Shown: positions 1-6,244, counted from the first letter of the stretch. The stretch is DNA of 16,006 bases from Methylotenera_A sp031417915 (GCA_031417915.1 JANOWN010000056.1:1-16006); one strand, 5' to 3'. Made by a program: numbers and translations. Notes: a model not told the origin generated them from the letters alone.

Positions 1-225
1 GTAAATGCGCTCAACATTCTCTGGCAACATGGTTTGCAGCATGCGGCACAACATGGTTTTGCCGCTGCCCACTTCACCCACCACTTTTACAATGCCCTCG
101 CCACTGCCAATGGCGTAGATTAAGGCTTGCAGCACCGCGCCACGATTGCCGCCCGTAAAAAAAACTTCGGTATTTGGGGTGATTTTGAAAGGCGGTTCTT
201 TTAAACCAAAGTGCGCATAATACAT
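1..225 (-). CDS. ExeA/MshM-like AAA ATPase, N-terminal part (runs off the window)
   Basis: The first 75 residues are present, reading from the ATG at 225 down to base 1 and continuing beyond the window. The protein opens MYYAHFGLKEPPF, the typical start of ExeA/GspA and MshM-type secretion ATPases, followed by TPNTEVFF and a Walker A motif GEVGSGKT with the downstream LCRML helix. Members of this family are peptidoglycan- or membrane-associated ATPases that help assemble type II secretion, MSHA pili or exopolysaccharide export (XrtA/PEP-CTERM loci carry one as well). The gene starts 10 bp after the stop of the upstream response regulator on the same strand, so the two are probably co-transcribed. 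Which export system it serves cannot be decided from this fragment. Family call fairly sure; subfamily unsure. Confidence 0.8.
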   Translation of the reverse strand, partial: MYYAHFGLKEPPFKITPNTEVFFTGGNRGAVLQALIYAIGSGEGIVKVVGEVGSGKTMLCRMLQTMLPENVERIY

Positions 226-235
226 ATTATTTTTA

Positions 236-1657
236 CTAATTTTCTTCCTGCAGTTGTATGCGCGAATAAAGGGTAGTGCGGTTGATACCCAACATTTTCG
301 CAGCCTGGCTCAAATTGCCGTGCGTAATGCGCATGGCGGCATCCACGTAGGCTTTTTCCCAGGATTTTAATACTTGATCCAAACTCACATTGGCCTCGTT
401 TTGCAAATGTTGCACAGCGTAACTAGATAAATCACCCGTATTACTCATCGCTGGCACGCCATCCACCTCATTTTGGCGCGATAAATCGAGCTCGGCAGAA
501 AGCTGTACTTCATTCACAGTTTGGCCTGCGTATTTTGCAATTAAGCGAATAATGATATTTCGCAACTCGCGCACATTGCCTGGGAAGTGATAACTTAGCC
601 AGCGCGCTTTGGCGCTATCGTCCAATTTAAAGGCTTGCTGACTAGTTTCGCGCGCATAAAAAGTGTTGAAATGCTCCAGCAAAATCAGGCTATCCCCATT
701 CAAATCGCGCAAAGGCGGCACTTTAACCGCAAAAACACCCAAGCGATGGTACAAGTCACTTCTAAAATTACCTGCACGCACCTCGGCGCGTAAATCTCGA
801 TTGGTGGCTGCCACCACGCGCGCTTTGCTTTTGCGTACCTGCGTTTCGCCCACACGCGTATATTCACCATTCTCTAGCACGCGCAATAATTTTGCCTGCA
901 TTTCTAGCGGCAATTCACCAATTTCGTCTAAGAAAAGCGTACCTTCGTTCACGTCCTCAAAATAGCCCGCATTGGCAGTAGCCGCGCCAGTAAAGGCGCC
1001 CTTGGCGTGGCCGAATAAAATAGATTCTGCCAGCATGGGCGAAATGGCTGCGCAATTAATCGACAAATAAGGTTGTTTTGCGCGCTTGCTAAAGCGATGA
1101 AAGTTGCTAGCCACGCGCTCTTTACCGCTGCCAGATTCGCCCTCAATCAACACCGGGAAAGGCGAATCGGCAAATTGCCGAATTTGCGTAATCAAAGTTT
1201 GCATCGGTAAGCTTTCGCCTATCATGCCGCCATTTTTGTCTTCTGGCTGCGCGCTCAGCTCGACGCTTTGTACTTTTAACGAATTAAGTAAAAGCTCTTT
1301 GAGTTTATCAACATCGCAAGGTTTGGGAATAAAATCGAGTGCGCCTAAAGCCAGCGCGTGCTTCACATTGACATCATCGCTTTGCCCAGAAAGCACGTGG
1401 ATTTTCATAGTGGGCGAATGCGCCAGCAACTCACCAATCAGCTTAAAACCCTCGTCTGGCTTGTGCTGCATGGGTGGCAGGCCTAAATCGACCAAGGCCA
1501 ATGACGGCGGCTCTTCCAGCTGGCGCAACAAACTTTTGGCCTGCGCGCGCGAATCGGCCACGCACACCTCAAAGTGTTTGCTTAATACAAAATGCAAGGT
1601 ATCGGTAATCAGTGGGTCATCATCGATGATGATAAGCACCGGCCTAAGCTCAGCCAT
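236..1657 (-). CDS. Sigma-54-dependent response regulator (PrsR-like)
   Basis: This 473-residue NtrC-family regulator has three parts. The receiver domain (about 1-125) has the acidic pocket D12-D14, the phospho-acceptor D57 in VDLGLPP and the conserved K112. The AAA+ domain (about 145-380) has Walker A GESGSGKE at 173-180, the sigma-54-contacting GAFTGA loop at 220-225 and Walker B LFLDE at 241-245. A Fis-type helix-turn-helix closes the protein (LSQAAKMLGINRTTLYSRI). All motifs needed to activate sigma-54 RNA polymerase are intact. The DLGLPP and EGF context resembles PrsR regulators of PEP-CTERM/exosortase polysaccharide loci, but that assignment is inference. No histidine kinase lies in the window. 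The ATG is preceded by AAAGGA at good spacing and by a sigma-70-like promoter at 1704-1732. An ExeA-like ATPase follows after 10 bp. Confidence 0.9.
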   Translation of the reverse strand: MAELRPVLIIIDDDPLITDTLHFVLSKHFEVCVADSRAQAKSLLRQLEEPPSLALVDLGLPPMQHKPDEGFKLIGELLAHSPTMKIHVLSGQSDDVNVKHALALGALDFIPKPCDVDKLKELLLNSLKVQSVELSAQPEDKNGGMIGESLPMQTLITQIRQFADSPFPVLIEGESGSGKERVASNFHRFSKRAKQPYLSINCAAISPMLAESILFGHAKGAFTGAATANAGYFEDVNEGTLFLDEIGELPLEMQAKLLRVLENGEYTRVGETQVRKSKARVVAATNRDLRAEVRAGNFRSDLYHRLGVFAVKVPPLRDLNGDSLILLEHFNTFYARETSQQAFKLDDSAKARWLSYHFPGNVRELRNIIIRLIAKYAGQTVNEVQLSAELDLSRQNEVDGVPAMSNTGDLSSYAVQHLQNEANVSLDQVLKSWEKAYVDAAMRITHGNLSQAAKMLGINRTTLYSRIQLQEEN

Positions 1658-1703
1658 TGATTTATCCTTTTAATTTAAAACGATTATTCTTAATTTTAGA
1701 GAT

Positions 1704-1732
1704 ACTATAACCGTTATGAGGCAGGCTATCAA
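1704..1732 (-). promoter_or_regulatory. Sigma-70-type promoter for the response regulator
   Basis: On the minus strand TTGATA (1732-1727), a 17-bp spacer and TATAGT (1709-1704) stand 46 bp upstream of the response regulator ATG. Both boxes are close to consensus. The promoter lies between the tRNA-His gene and the regulator, so the regulator need not depend on read-through from the tRNA operon. Confidence 0.65.
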
Positions 1733-1769
1733 TGGGCAAGTCTTGGGGAGGCGATTTGAAATGAAAAAC

Positions 1770-1846
1770 TGGGGTGGCTGATGGGGCTCGAACCCACGAC
1801 AACAGGAATCACAATCCTGGACTCTACCAACTGAGCTACAACCACC
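1770..1846 (-). tRNA. tRNA-His (GTG)
   Basis: The minus strand folds into a full cloverleaf with anticodon GTG in the loop TTGTGAT. The extra 5' G (position -1, base 1846) faces the C discriminator, as required by histidyl-tRNA synthetase. The 3' CCA is encoded (1772-1770). It is the last of three tRNAs in the unit Pro-Arg-His. Confidence 0.96.
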
Positions 1847-1861
1847 ATTGAAACTGAATAT

Positions 1862-1938
1862 TGGTCTGCCCGACAGGAATCGAACCTGTAACCCCCAGCT
1901 TAGAAGGCTGGTGCTCTATCCGGTTGAGCTACGGGCAG
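1862..1938 (-). tRNA. tRNA-Arg (TCT)
   Basis: A 77-nt cloverleaf on the minus strand with acceptor CTGCCCG paired to CGGGCAG, discriminator A and encoded CCA. The anticodon TCT lies in the loop CTTCTAA and reads AGA/AGG codons. It lies 15 bp upstream of tRNA-His and 49 bp downstream of tRNA-Pro. Confidence 0.96.
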
Positions 1939-1987
1939 AAGAGTTACACGTTTAAAACTAAAAAGTCTGTCGAATAAACCAAGAAAC

Positions 1988-2064
1988 TGGTCGGCGTGGA
2001 GAGATTCGAACTCCCGACATCCTGCTCCCAAAGCAGGCGCGCTACCAGACTACGCTACACGCCG
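1988..2064 (-). tRNA. tRNA-Pro (TGG)
   Basis: A 77-nt cloverleaf on the minus strand with acceptor CGGCGTG paired to CACGCCG, anticodon TGG, a T-arm containing GTTCGAATC and an encoded CCA. It is the first gene of the three-tRNA unit and begins only about 10 bp after the -10 box of its promoter. Confidence 0.96.
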
Positions 2065-2074
2065 AAGAGGCAGA

Positions 2075-2103
2075 AATATAGCGCAAACGAGGCATTTGGT
2101 CAA
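2075..2103 (-). promoter_or_regulatory. Promoter of the Pro-Arg-His tRNA unit
   Basis: On the minus strand TTGACC (2103-2098), a 17-bp spacer and TATATT (2080-2075) make a near-consensus sigma-70 promoter. The predicted transcription start near 2068 leaves a leader of only about 4 nt before tRNA-Pro. The -35 box sits within the upstream region of folD, where a TGTTAAAAT extended -10-like element (2112-2120, plus strand) may start divergent transcription. Confidence 0.75.
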
Positions 2104-2156
2104 TTCGAATATGTTAAAATGCTGTTTTATTTCACATAATGGTTTGATTTAACTGC

Positions 2157-3026
2157 ATGACAGCACAAATTGACGCAAAGATTATTGACGGCAAAGCGAT
2201 TGCCGAAAATTTACTTCAAGATATTAAAACAAAAATAGATGCACGCATCGCCGCAGGCAAACGCGCACCGTGCTTGGCGGTAATTTTGGTGGGCGCAGAT
2301 CCCGCATCAGCTATTTACGTGGGCAGAAAGCGCAAAGCTTGCGAAAAAATTGGCATACGTTCCATTTCGCACGAGTTGCCCGCCAGCTTAAGCGAGACTG
2401 CATTGTTGGCGCTCATCAATAACCTCAATAACGACGATACAGTGGATGGTATTTTAGTGCAATCACCGCTACCACCACAAATTAACGAAGAGCACATCAT
2501 TGAGCGCATCAGCATCGATAAAGATGTCGATGGTTTCCATCCATTTAATATCGGCCGCTTGGCGATTCGCCAGCCCACTTTGCGCTCTTGCACGCCGTTT
2601 GGCGTGATTAAAATGCTACAAGCATCCAATATCGATTTAATGGGCTTGGATGCGACGATTGTCGGCGTTTCAAATCACGTCGGGCGACCCATGGCGTTGG
2701 AGCTTTTGCTGGCTGGTTGCACCATTACCAGTTGCCATCGTCACACTAAAAACTTAAAAGAAAAAGTCCAAAATGCCGATTTAGTCGTCGTTGCCGCAGG
2801 CAAGGCTGGCTTAATTCAGGGCGATTGGATTAAAGCTGGTGCAATTGTGGTGGATATTGGCATTAACCGCTTGGCCGATGGCAGCATTTGCGGAGATGTT
2901 GATTTTAATGCCGCCAAAACACGCGCCAGTTACATTACGCCAGTACCAGGCGGCGTGGGCCCAATGACGGTAGCTACGCTGATGGAAAATACCTTGTTAG
3001 CGCTTGAATTAAAAGAAAAAAAATAG
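2157..3026 (+). CDS. folD: Bifunctional methylenetetrahydrofolate dehydrogenase / methenyltetrahydrofolate cyclohydrolase
   Basis: FolD interconverts 5,10-methylene-, 5,10-methenyl- and 10-formyl-tetrahydrofolate with NADP, supplying one-carbon units for purines and formyl-Met-tRNA. In methylotrophs it can also join C1 oxidation and assimilation. The 289-residue length is normal. Visible signatures are KIIDGKAIA at the start, the catalytic Tyr/Lys in YVGRKRKACE, GILVQSPLPP, DVDGFHPFNIGRL, CTPFGV, the Rossmann element IVGVSNHVGRPM and the terminal PGGVGPMTVATLMENT. The glycine-rich element has V where many homologs have R (GVSNHVG against GRSNIVG). The chosen ATG places KIIDGKAIA at the usual distance; no strong Shine-Dalgarno sequence precedes it. 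The gene is divergent from the tRNA unit and followed on the same strand by dksA. Confidence 0.96.
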   Translation: MTAQIDAKIIDGKAIAENLLQDIKTKIDARIAAGKRAPCLAVILVGADPASAIYVGRKRKACEKIGIRSISHELPASLSETALLALINNLNNDDTVDGILVQSPLPPQINEEHIIERISIDKDVDGFHPFNIGRLAIRQPTLRSCTPFGVIKMLQASNIDLMGLDATIVGVSNHVGRPMALELLLAGCTITSCHRHTKNLKEKVQNADLVVVAAGKAGLIQGDWIKAGAIVVDIGINRLADGSICGDVDFNAAKTRASYITPVPGGVGPMTVATLMENTLLALELKEKK

Positions 3027-3052
3027 CTGAGCTTTAAGCCTAAAATTAGCTT

Positions 3053-3081
3053 TTGCATATCCTTTATATTAGGTGTACACT
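3053..3081 (+). promoter_or_regulatory. dksA promoter with a GC-rich discriminator
   Basis: TTGCAT (3053-3058), a 17-bp spacer and TACACT (3076-3081) are followed at once by the GC-rich stretch CGCGCG. A GC-rich discriminator next to the -10 box is a known hallmark of promoters inhibited by ppGpp and DksA. The predicted start near 3088 gives a leader of about 70 nt. Confidence 0.65.
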
Positions 3082-3121
3082 CGCGCGATTAAAAATTAAT
3101 AACATTAAATTTATCTTTTTT

Positions 3122-3149
3122 AAGCGCAATTTTTTACATGCGCTTTTTT
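3122..3149 (+). promoter_or_regulatory. Terminator-like stem-loop in the dksA leader
   Basis: AAGCGCA (3122-3128) pairs with TGCGCTT (3139-3145) around a 10-nt AT-rich loop, and the stem runs into a T6 tract ending at 3149. The next bases, GGAAA (3150-3154), are the likely ribosome-binding site of dksA. The hairpin could act as an attenuator or affect translation start. Seven base pairs and a large loop make it only moderately strong. Confidence 0.45.
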
Positions 3150-3158
3150 GGAAACAAC

Positions 3159-3581
3159 ATGGCAGAAACCCTAACTAAAACATTTACGCCTTATCAAGCA
3201 AAGCCTGATGAGGAATACATGAGCAAAAACCAACTTAAGCATTTTCGCGCTATTTTAAATGGCTGGAAATCTGATTTAAGTCACGATATTGACCGCACCG
3301 TGCACACCATGCAAGACGAAGTGACCATGTTTGCCGACCCAAACGACCGCGCCAGCCAAGAATCTGACATGACATTAGAGTTGCGCAATCGTGACCGCGA
3401 ACGCAAACTCATCAAAAAAATTGATGAAACATTACGCAACATTGACGGCAACGAATACGGCTATTGCGAAGGCTGTGGCGTAGAAATTGGCCTAAAGCGT
3501 CTGGAAGCGCGCCCAACCGCCACGCTTTGCATCGATTGTAAAACGCTGGATGAGATGCGTGAAAAGCAAGTCGCTAAGTAA
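3159..3581 (+). CDS. dksA: RNA polymerase-binding transcription factor DksA
   Basis: DksA enters the RNA polymerase secondary channel and, with ppGpp, represses rRNA/tRNA promoters and activates amino-acid promoters. The 140-residue protein has the coiled-coil region, the tip residues D60, D63 and A65 in DPNDRAS that act at the active site, and the C4 zinc finger C103, C106, C124, C127 near ECRP-type sequence CEGCG...CIDC. Homology to E. coli DksA is obvious throughout the C-terminal half. I chose the ATG at 3159 because GGAAA precedes it; an in-frame ATG at 3138 lies inside the leader hairpin, has no ribosome-binding site and would add a residue string not typical of the family. The gene is followed by a strong terminator. 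Confidence 0.96.
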   Translation: MAETLTKTFTPYQAKPDEEYMSKNQLKHFRAILNGWKSDLSHDIDRTVHTMQDEVTMFADPNDRASQESDMTLELRNRDRERKLIKKIDETLRNIDGNEYGYCEGCGVEIGLKRLEARPTATLCIDCKTLDEMREKQVAK

Positions 3582-3603
3582 TTAGCTGCTTAAAGTTCTA
3601 AAC

Positions 3604-3630
3604 AAAAAGCCCGATTTCTCGGGCTTTTTT
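3604..3630 (+). terminator. Intrinsic terminator after dksA
   Basis: GCCCGA (3609-3614), loop TTTC, TCGGGC (3619-3624) and T6, preceded by A5 so that it can also act on the minus strand. It marks the left border of the accessory pocket. Confidence 0.9.
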
Positions 3631-3642
3631 GCTTTTAATTCA

Positions 3643-3701
3643 TTAAAAAATACTCAAAATAACTGCCCTGAGAGCCAATATCCATGTGGGCTGCATGGCA
3701 G
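3643..3701 (+). repeat. Dispersed palindromic repeat, copy 1
   Basis: CTGCCCTGAGAGCC (3663-3676), a loop containing AATATCCATG and GGCTGCATGGCAG (3689-3701) form an imperfect hairpin. The AT-rich left flank from 3643 (TTAAAAAATACTCAAAA) matches the left flank of copy 4 (from 6092) almost base for base. It lies about 40 bp beyond the stop of the DUF3883-type gene. Confidence 0.75.
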
Positions 3702-3743
3702 GTGAATTATGCCGTAAAATTATTGTTTAACTATCTTAATGTT

Positions 3744-4506
3744 CTACCACTTCAATGATGGCGAATGATAGCTGATTTGGTTTATGGTAGATGACTTTTT
3801 AACTAACTCGAAATTAGAGAGAGGGTTAAATATAGTTGTCATTTTGGGCGTTTCTTCCAAATTACTCACAATCACCAAACCAAAATCACTACGATATTCT
3901 TCTGCTTTAGCATACTCATTTTCTGTCATTCTAAATGCGCCAGTTTTGGTACGAATACCTTTTACTTCAATCAGGTAAAATTTCTCATTATGCTGTAATT
4001 GAAAATCATAACCATCACCCAGTAGCCTAGCATCCTCTATCGTAGCATCTGCTAATTCACTAATAGTACTGTAGTTATTAAAGAAAAACAGTTCAGCCTC
4101 TTTACCTGTGGCCTGTAATTGTTTGAACTTAGATTTAATGATTGGGCTCGCGGATATTGTTTCATCAGAGTAAGCTTTAAAATTATTGGCAATATAAAGT
4201 TTGACCATGCTTGCATAATCAGACAGGTTATACGTTCCAAACAAACTGTCTATAAACTCTTTTCTATGTATATAAGCGTTACCTTTCTGCCACCAGCCTT
4301 GACGCTCATTATCAAAAAATGTCAAATAAATCCTGACGATTTTTAACAGTTCCAATAGTATCTGCCACGTTTATATCTACCATTTTTTGGTAAAACTCAT
4401 TTTTACTTGAGCAGCTAAATTGCCCAATAAAATCCTTATCAAACTTCGCTAGCCCGTAGCCAATTAAATTTAGAACTTCATAGTTTTGATGTTTATTTGA
4501 TGACAT
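3744..4506 (-). pseudogene. DUF3883-type protein gene split by a frameshift
   Basis: Two overlapping minus-strand reading frames make one protein of about 250 residues. The first runs from the ATG at 4506 (MSSNKHQNYEVLNLIGYGLAKF) to a stop at 4312-4314; the second continues in another frame with DNERQGWWQKG to the stop at 3744. The frames meet at a T6 run (minus strand, 4319-4314), where a +1 or -2 change joins FDIF to DNERQG. The C-terminal part (DGYDF, then FYLIEVKG, then TENEYAKAEEY) is like DUF3883, which has a PD-(D/E)XK nuclease-like pattern; the D and EVK residues are present. Function is unknown; related domains occur in restriction and defence genes. Base composition is markedly more AT-rich than in the neighbouring core genes, suggesting transfer. 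Decay, sequencing error or slippage at the homopolymer are all possible. Confidence 0.7.
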
Positions 4507-4625
4507 GCTTTTATTTTAAGCCCAATTAATAAAGTTTAATTAAAAAACTACCAATATTCAGGATCGAATGTAGTAGATTAGAAATAAATTTTGTTTTGTA
4601 AATAAGCATTTATTTTTTAATAATG

Positions 4626-4664
4626 CCTGCTCTGCAGCCAAATATCCATGCGACTTCTAGGGCG
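4626..4664 (+). repeat. Dispersed palindromic repeat, copy 2
   Basis: CCTGCTCTGCAGCC, then AAATATCCATGCG, then a degenerate right arm ending CTAGGGCG. The left arm and core match copies 1, 3 and 5. The right arm ends one base before the stop codon of the relE-like gene (4666). Confidence 0.65.
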
Positions 4665-4665
4665 T

Positions 4666-4917
4666 CTATTTATAAACTTCACGCCTATGCGCTATGCGCA
4701 CAACCAATATCACTAGTTGCTCATTTTGCACCTCATAAACAATGCGATAATCGCCAATGCGAATTCTACGCAAGCCAGTAAACTCGCCTTTAAGCACGCT
4801 ACCTGCAGTCGGGTTGGTTTTTAGTTTATCAATGGCTTCAATTAAACGTGTTCTTTGCGGCGCATCTATTTTGGCCAGCGCTTTTGCCGCGCTTTGCTTA
4901 ATGGTGATTGTGTACAT
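4666..4917 (-). CDS. RelE/ParE-family toxin
   Basis: An 83-residue protein with the compact RelE/ParE fold signatures: the N-terminal strand MYTITIKQSAAKAL, the helix pair, then LKGEFTGLRRIRIGDYRIVYEV and the C-terminal LVVRIAHRREVYK. In RelE-type mRNA interferases the basic residues of this C-terminal region cut ribosome-bound mRNA; ParE relatives poison gyrase instead, and the sequence alone does not separate them with certainty. The arrangement of R, Y and H residues and the short C-terminal tail favour RelE. It lies 41 bp downstream of a ribbon-helix-helix antitoxin gene and has no clear ribosome-binding site of its own, consistent with translation below that of the antitoxin. Copy 2 of the palindromic repeat directly follows the stop. 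Confidence 0.9.
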   Translation of the reverse strand: MYTITIKQSAAKALAKIDAPQRTRLIEAIDKLKTNPTAGSVLKGEFTGLRRIRIGDYRIVYEVQNEQLVILVVRIAHRREVYK

Positions 4918-4958
4918 GGTTTTGAACTAATAGTTTTAATACTAATTAAGTACGCGGC

Positions 4959-5180
4959 TTAATGCTGATTAAGCAATTCATGTTTGACGGTTTCCCAATC
5001 CAGCACGGCATCTGCTGGGTCGCGCAGGGCTTGCAAGGCTAAATTAAGGTCTTCAAAATCCTCTAAATAATACTCAATGGCTTGCCGCACAACCTCTGCA
5101 CGCGTGCGGCGCAACTCTGTCGCCGCCGCATCTAGCGAGGTAACTAGTTCATCGGGTAATCTTGCAGTTATTTGGCTCAT
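4959..5180 (-). CDS. Ribbon-helix-helix (CopG-type) antitoxin
   Basis: A 73-residue protein. The N-terminal 45 residues are a typical RHH DNA-binding domain: strand SQITARLPDEL, then two helices with LDAAATELRRTRAEVVRQAIEYYL. The acidic C-terminal tail (EDFEDLNLALQALRDPADAVLDWETVKHELL) would wrap and neutralise the toxin. As in most type II systems, the antitoxin gene comes first and is preceded by a strong ribosome-binding site (AGGAG, 7-8 nt before the ATG), a consensus promoter and tandem operator repeats. The complex is expected to repress its own operon. Its partner is the RelE-like toxin at 4666-4917. Confidence 0.9.
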   Translation of the reverse strand: MSQITARLPDELVTSLDAAATELRRTRAEVVRQAIEYYLEDFEDLNLALQALRDPADAVLDWETVKHELLNQH

Positions 5181-5206
5181 TGCTTACTCCTTTTGACTTC
5201 TGTTGA

Positions 5207-5249
5207 ATGTCATAAGATGTCATTGTAGGCTTTTAACTAAATTTGTCAA
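5207..5249 (-). promoter_or_regulatory. Promoter and tandem operator of the RHH/RelE module
   Basis: On the minus strand a perfect TTGACA (5249-5244), 16-bp spacer and TACAAT (5227-5222) drive the antitoxin-toxin operon. Two direct copies of ATGTCAT (plus strand 5207-5213 and 5217-5223) with a 10-bp period overlap the -10 box and the start site. Ribbon-helix-helix repressors typically bind such helically phased repeats. Confidence 0.75.
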
Positions 5250-5274
5250 TTTTCAATCTACATACAAATAAAAA

Positions 5275-5313
5275 ATTGCTCGACAGCCAATATCCATAAA
5301 GCCTGCAGGGCAT
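5275..5313 (+). repeat. Dispersed palindromic repeat, copy 3
   Basis: ATTGCTCGACAGCC, core AATATCCATAAA and GCCTGCAGGGCAT. The core and the right arm fit the family. It lies in the divergent gap between the two toxin-antitoxin modules, the only copy not placed just 3' of a gene. The rest of the gap (5314-5423) shows nothing I can name. Confidence 0.65.
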
Positions 5314-5423
5314 ATGTTTTAAATAATAATTAAACTCCTCTTGCAAGGCTTTTTAACTACTCAAGCTAACAAATATCACATGTCAGTTTTCAGTTCCTAT
5401 TCACACACTTCGTAATTAATTAA

Positions 5424-5470
5424 TGTTGTTTAAGTTGACAACAGCTATATTGTTGTTATAATTTACAACA
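5424..5470 (+). promoter_or_regulatory. Consensus promoter with two 20-bp operators before the TumE-like toxin
   Basis: A perfect TTGACA (5435-5440), 16-bp spacer and perfect TATAAT (5457-5462). Two inverted repeats of the form TGTTG-N10-CAACA cover it: 5424-5443 over the -35 box, and 5451-5470 over the -10 box up to the A of the start codon. The two 20-mers are identical at 16 positions and their centres are 27 bp apart. The expected start site (5468-5470) coincides with the ATG, so the mRNA is probably leaderless. Confidence 0.8.
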
Positions 5471-5757
5471 TGAAGGCGCAATTACTACTTAAACAAAGAT
5501 TTGTAATGAGCGAAATTGCCTTTGCGGAAATTGTAATTTGGCAGTTGCAAGCGCCGTTAGATTGTTCAACGCACGATTTCAAATATCGGCTTGCTTATGT
5601 GGTTAATAATCAGTGTGTGCTTCGTTATGATAACGAGGCGGGCAAAGGCAACCACGTTCATATTAACCAACAAGAGATTAGCTACAATTTTGTATCAACC
5701 GAGCAATTGGTAGATGACTTTTTTGCTCATATTAAACGGATGGAGAACCAACCATGA
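5470..5757 (+). CDS. TumE-like (DUF6516) toxin of a type II toxin-antitoxin system
   Basis: A 95-residue protein. It opens MKAQLLLKQRFVMSEIAFAE and carries the family-typical block FKYRLAYVVNN, CVLRYDNEAGKGNHVH and a C-terminal segment STEQLVDDFFAHI. I recognise this as the DUF6516/TumE-like family that is regularly paired with a winged-helix partner, as here; the biochemical activity is not something I can state with certainty. The start at 5470 fits the family N-terminus, but there is no ribosome-binding site and the promoter predicts a transcript beginning at or within 2 nt of the ATG. An alternative ATG at 5506 also lacks one. The gene overlaps the antitoxin start by 4 bp (ATGA), so the toxin is first and the two are translationally coupled. 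Confidence 0.8.
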   Translation: MKAQLLLKQRFVMSEIAFAEIVIWQLQAPLDCSTHDFKYRLAYVVNNQCVLRYDNEAGKGNHVHINQQEISYNFVSTEQLVDDFFAHIKRMENQP

Positions 5758-6095
5758 AAACAGTCGTGCTATCAGTAGCATCTATTAGCAGCGTGGCAGA
5801 CAGCGCCAAACAAGCATTTAAAGGCAAGTCGCAGGGCGAATATATCAGTTTTGCTAGCCTAGACTTGCTGTGGAAAGTGCTAGCCCCTAACCGCATGGCG
5901 ATTGTAAAAGCGCTGACTGGTTGCGAGCCATTAGCCTTGCGTGAAATTGCTAGGCGCGTAGCGCGCGATGTTAAAGCCGTGCATAGCGATGTGCAAATGC
6001 TGTTAAAAGCGGGCGTGCTGGATAAAAATGAGGCAGGTAAAATTAGCTTTGGCTACGATGCTATACATGTAGATTTTATGCTGAAAGCCGCTTAA
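5754..6095 (+). CDS. Winged helix-turn-helix antitoxin/regulator (HVO_A0114-like)
   Basis: A 113-residue DNA-binding protein. After a short N-terminal part, ISFASLDLLWKVLAPNR leads into a winged helix-turn-helix (about 45-100) with LALREIARRVARDVKAVHSDVQMLLKAGVLDKNEAGKISFGYDAI; the second helix pair and the wing are clear. It belongs to the regulator family usually encoded next to TumE-like toxins and is the presumed antitoxin and autorepressor of the module. Its ATG overlaps the toxin stop (ATGA), with GGAG 8 nt upstream. The two 20-bp inverted repeats over the promoter are the obvious binding sites. The stop codon TAA forms the first bases of the left flank of repeat copy 4. Confidence 0.8.
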   Translation: MKTVVLSVASISSVADSAKQAFKGKSQGEYISFASLDLLWKVLAPNRMAIVKALTGCEPLALREIARRVARDVKAVHSDVQMLLKAGVLDKNEAGKISFGYDAIHVDFMLKAA

Positions 6096-6111
6096 AAAAT
6101 ATTCAAAACAA

Positions 6112-6201
6112 CTGCTCTGCAGACCAATACTCCAGGGCACCCTCTCTCAAACTCACTTCATGAGTTTGATTCACCTTGTATACATGGGCCTTACAGAGCA
6201 G
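6112..6201 (+). repeat. Dispersed palindromic repeat, copy 4 (long form with internal hairpin)
   Basis: Outer arms CTGCTCTG (6112-6119) and CAGAGCAG (6194-6201) are perfect complements. The core is diverged (ACCAATACTCCAGGGC). Between the arms sits a second hairpin, CAAACTCA (6148-6155), loop CTTCA, TGAGTTTG (6161-6168). The left flank from 6092 matches that of copy 1. At about 90 bp it is twice the length of the others. Confidence 0.65.
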
Positions 6202-6214
6202 GTATTTTAATAAT

Positions 6215-6244
6215 AAAAAAGCGCCTCAATTGAGGCGCTTTTTT
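6215..6244 (-). terminator. Bidirectional terminator between pnp and the accessory pocket
   Basis: A perfect 30-bp palindrome: A6, GCGCCTCAA, TTGAGGCGC, T6. It can end transcription from pnp (minus) and from the toxin-antitoxin module (plus). Confidence 0.93.

Noticed and set aside
1104..1673. 189-residue plus-strand frame opposite the response regulator
   Set aside because: It is antisense to conserved receiver and AAA+ motifs and has no recognisable domain.
3138..3158. Upstream in-frame ATG for dksA
   Set aside because: It lies in the leader hairpin and has no ribosome-binding site; the ATG at 3159 has GGAAA before it and fits family length.
3643..6201. The repeats as integron attC sites
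   Set aside because: The cassette-like layout with toxin-antitoxin genes recalls integron arrays, but neither the GTTRRRY nor the RYYYAAC core could be found at the repeat ends, and no integrase is in the window.
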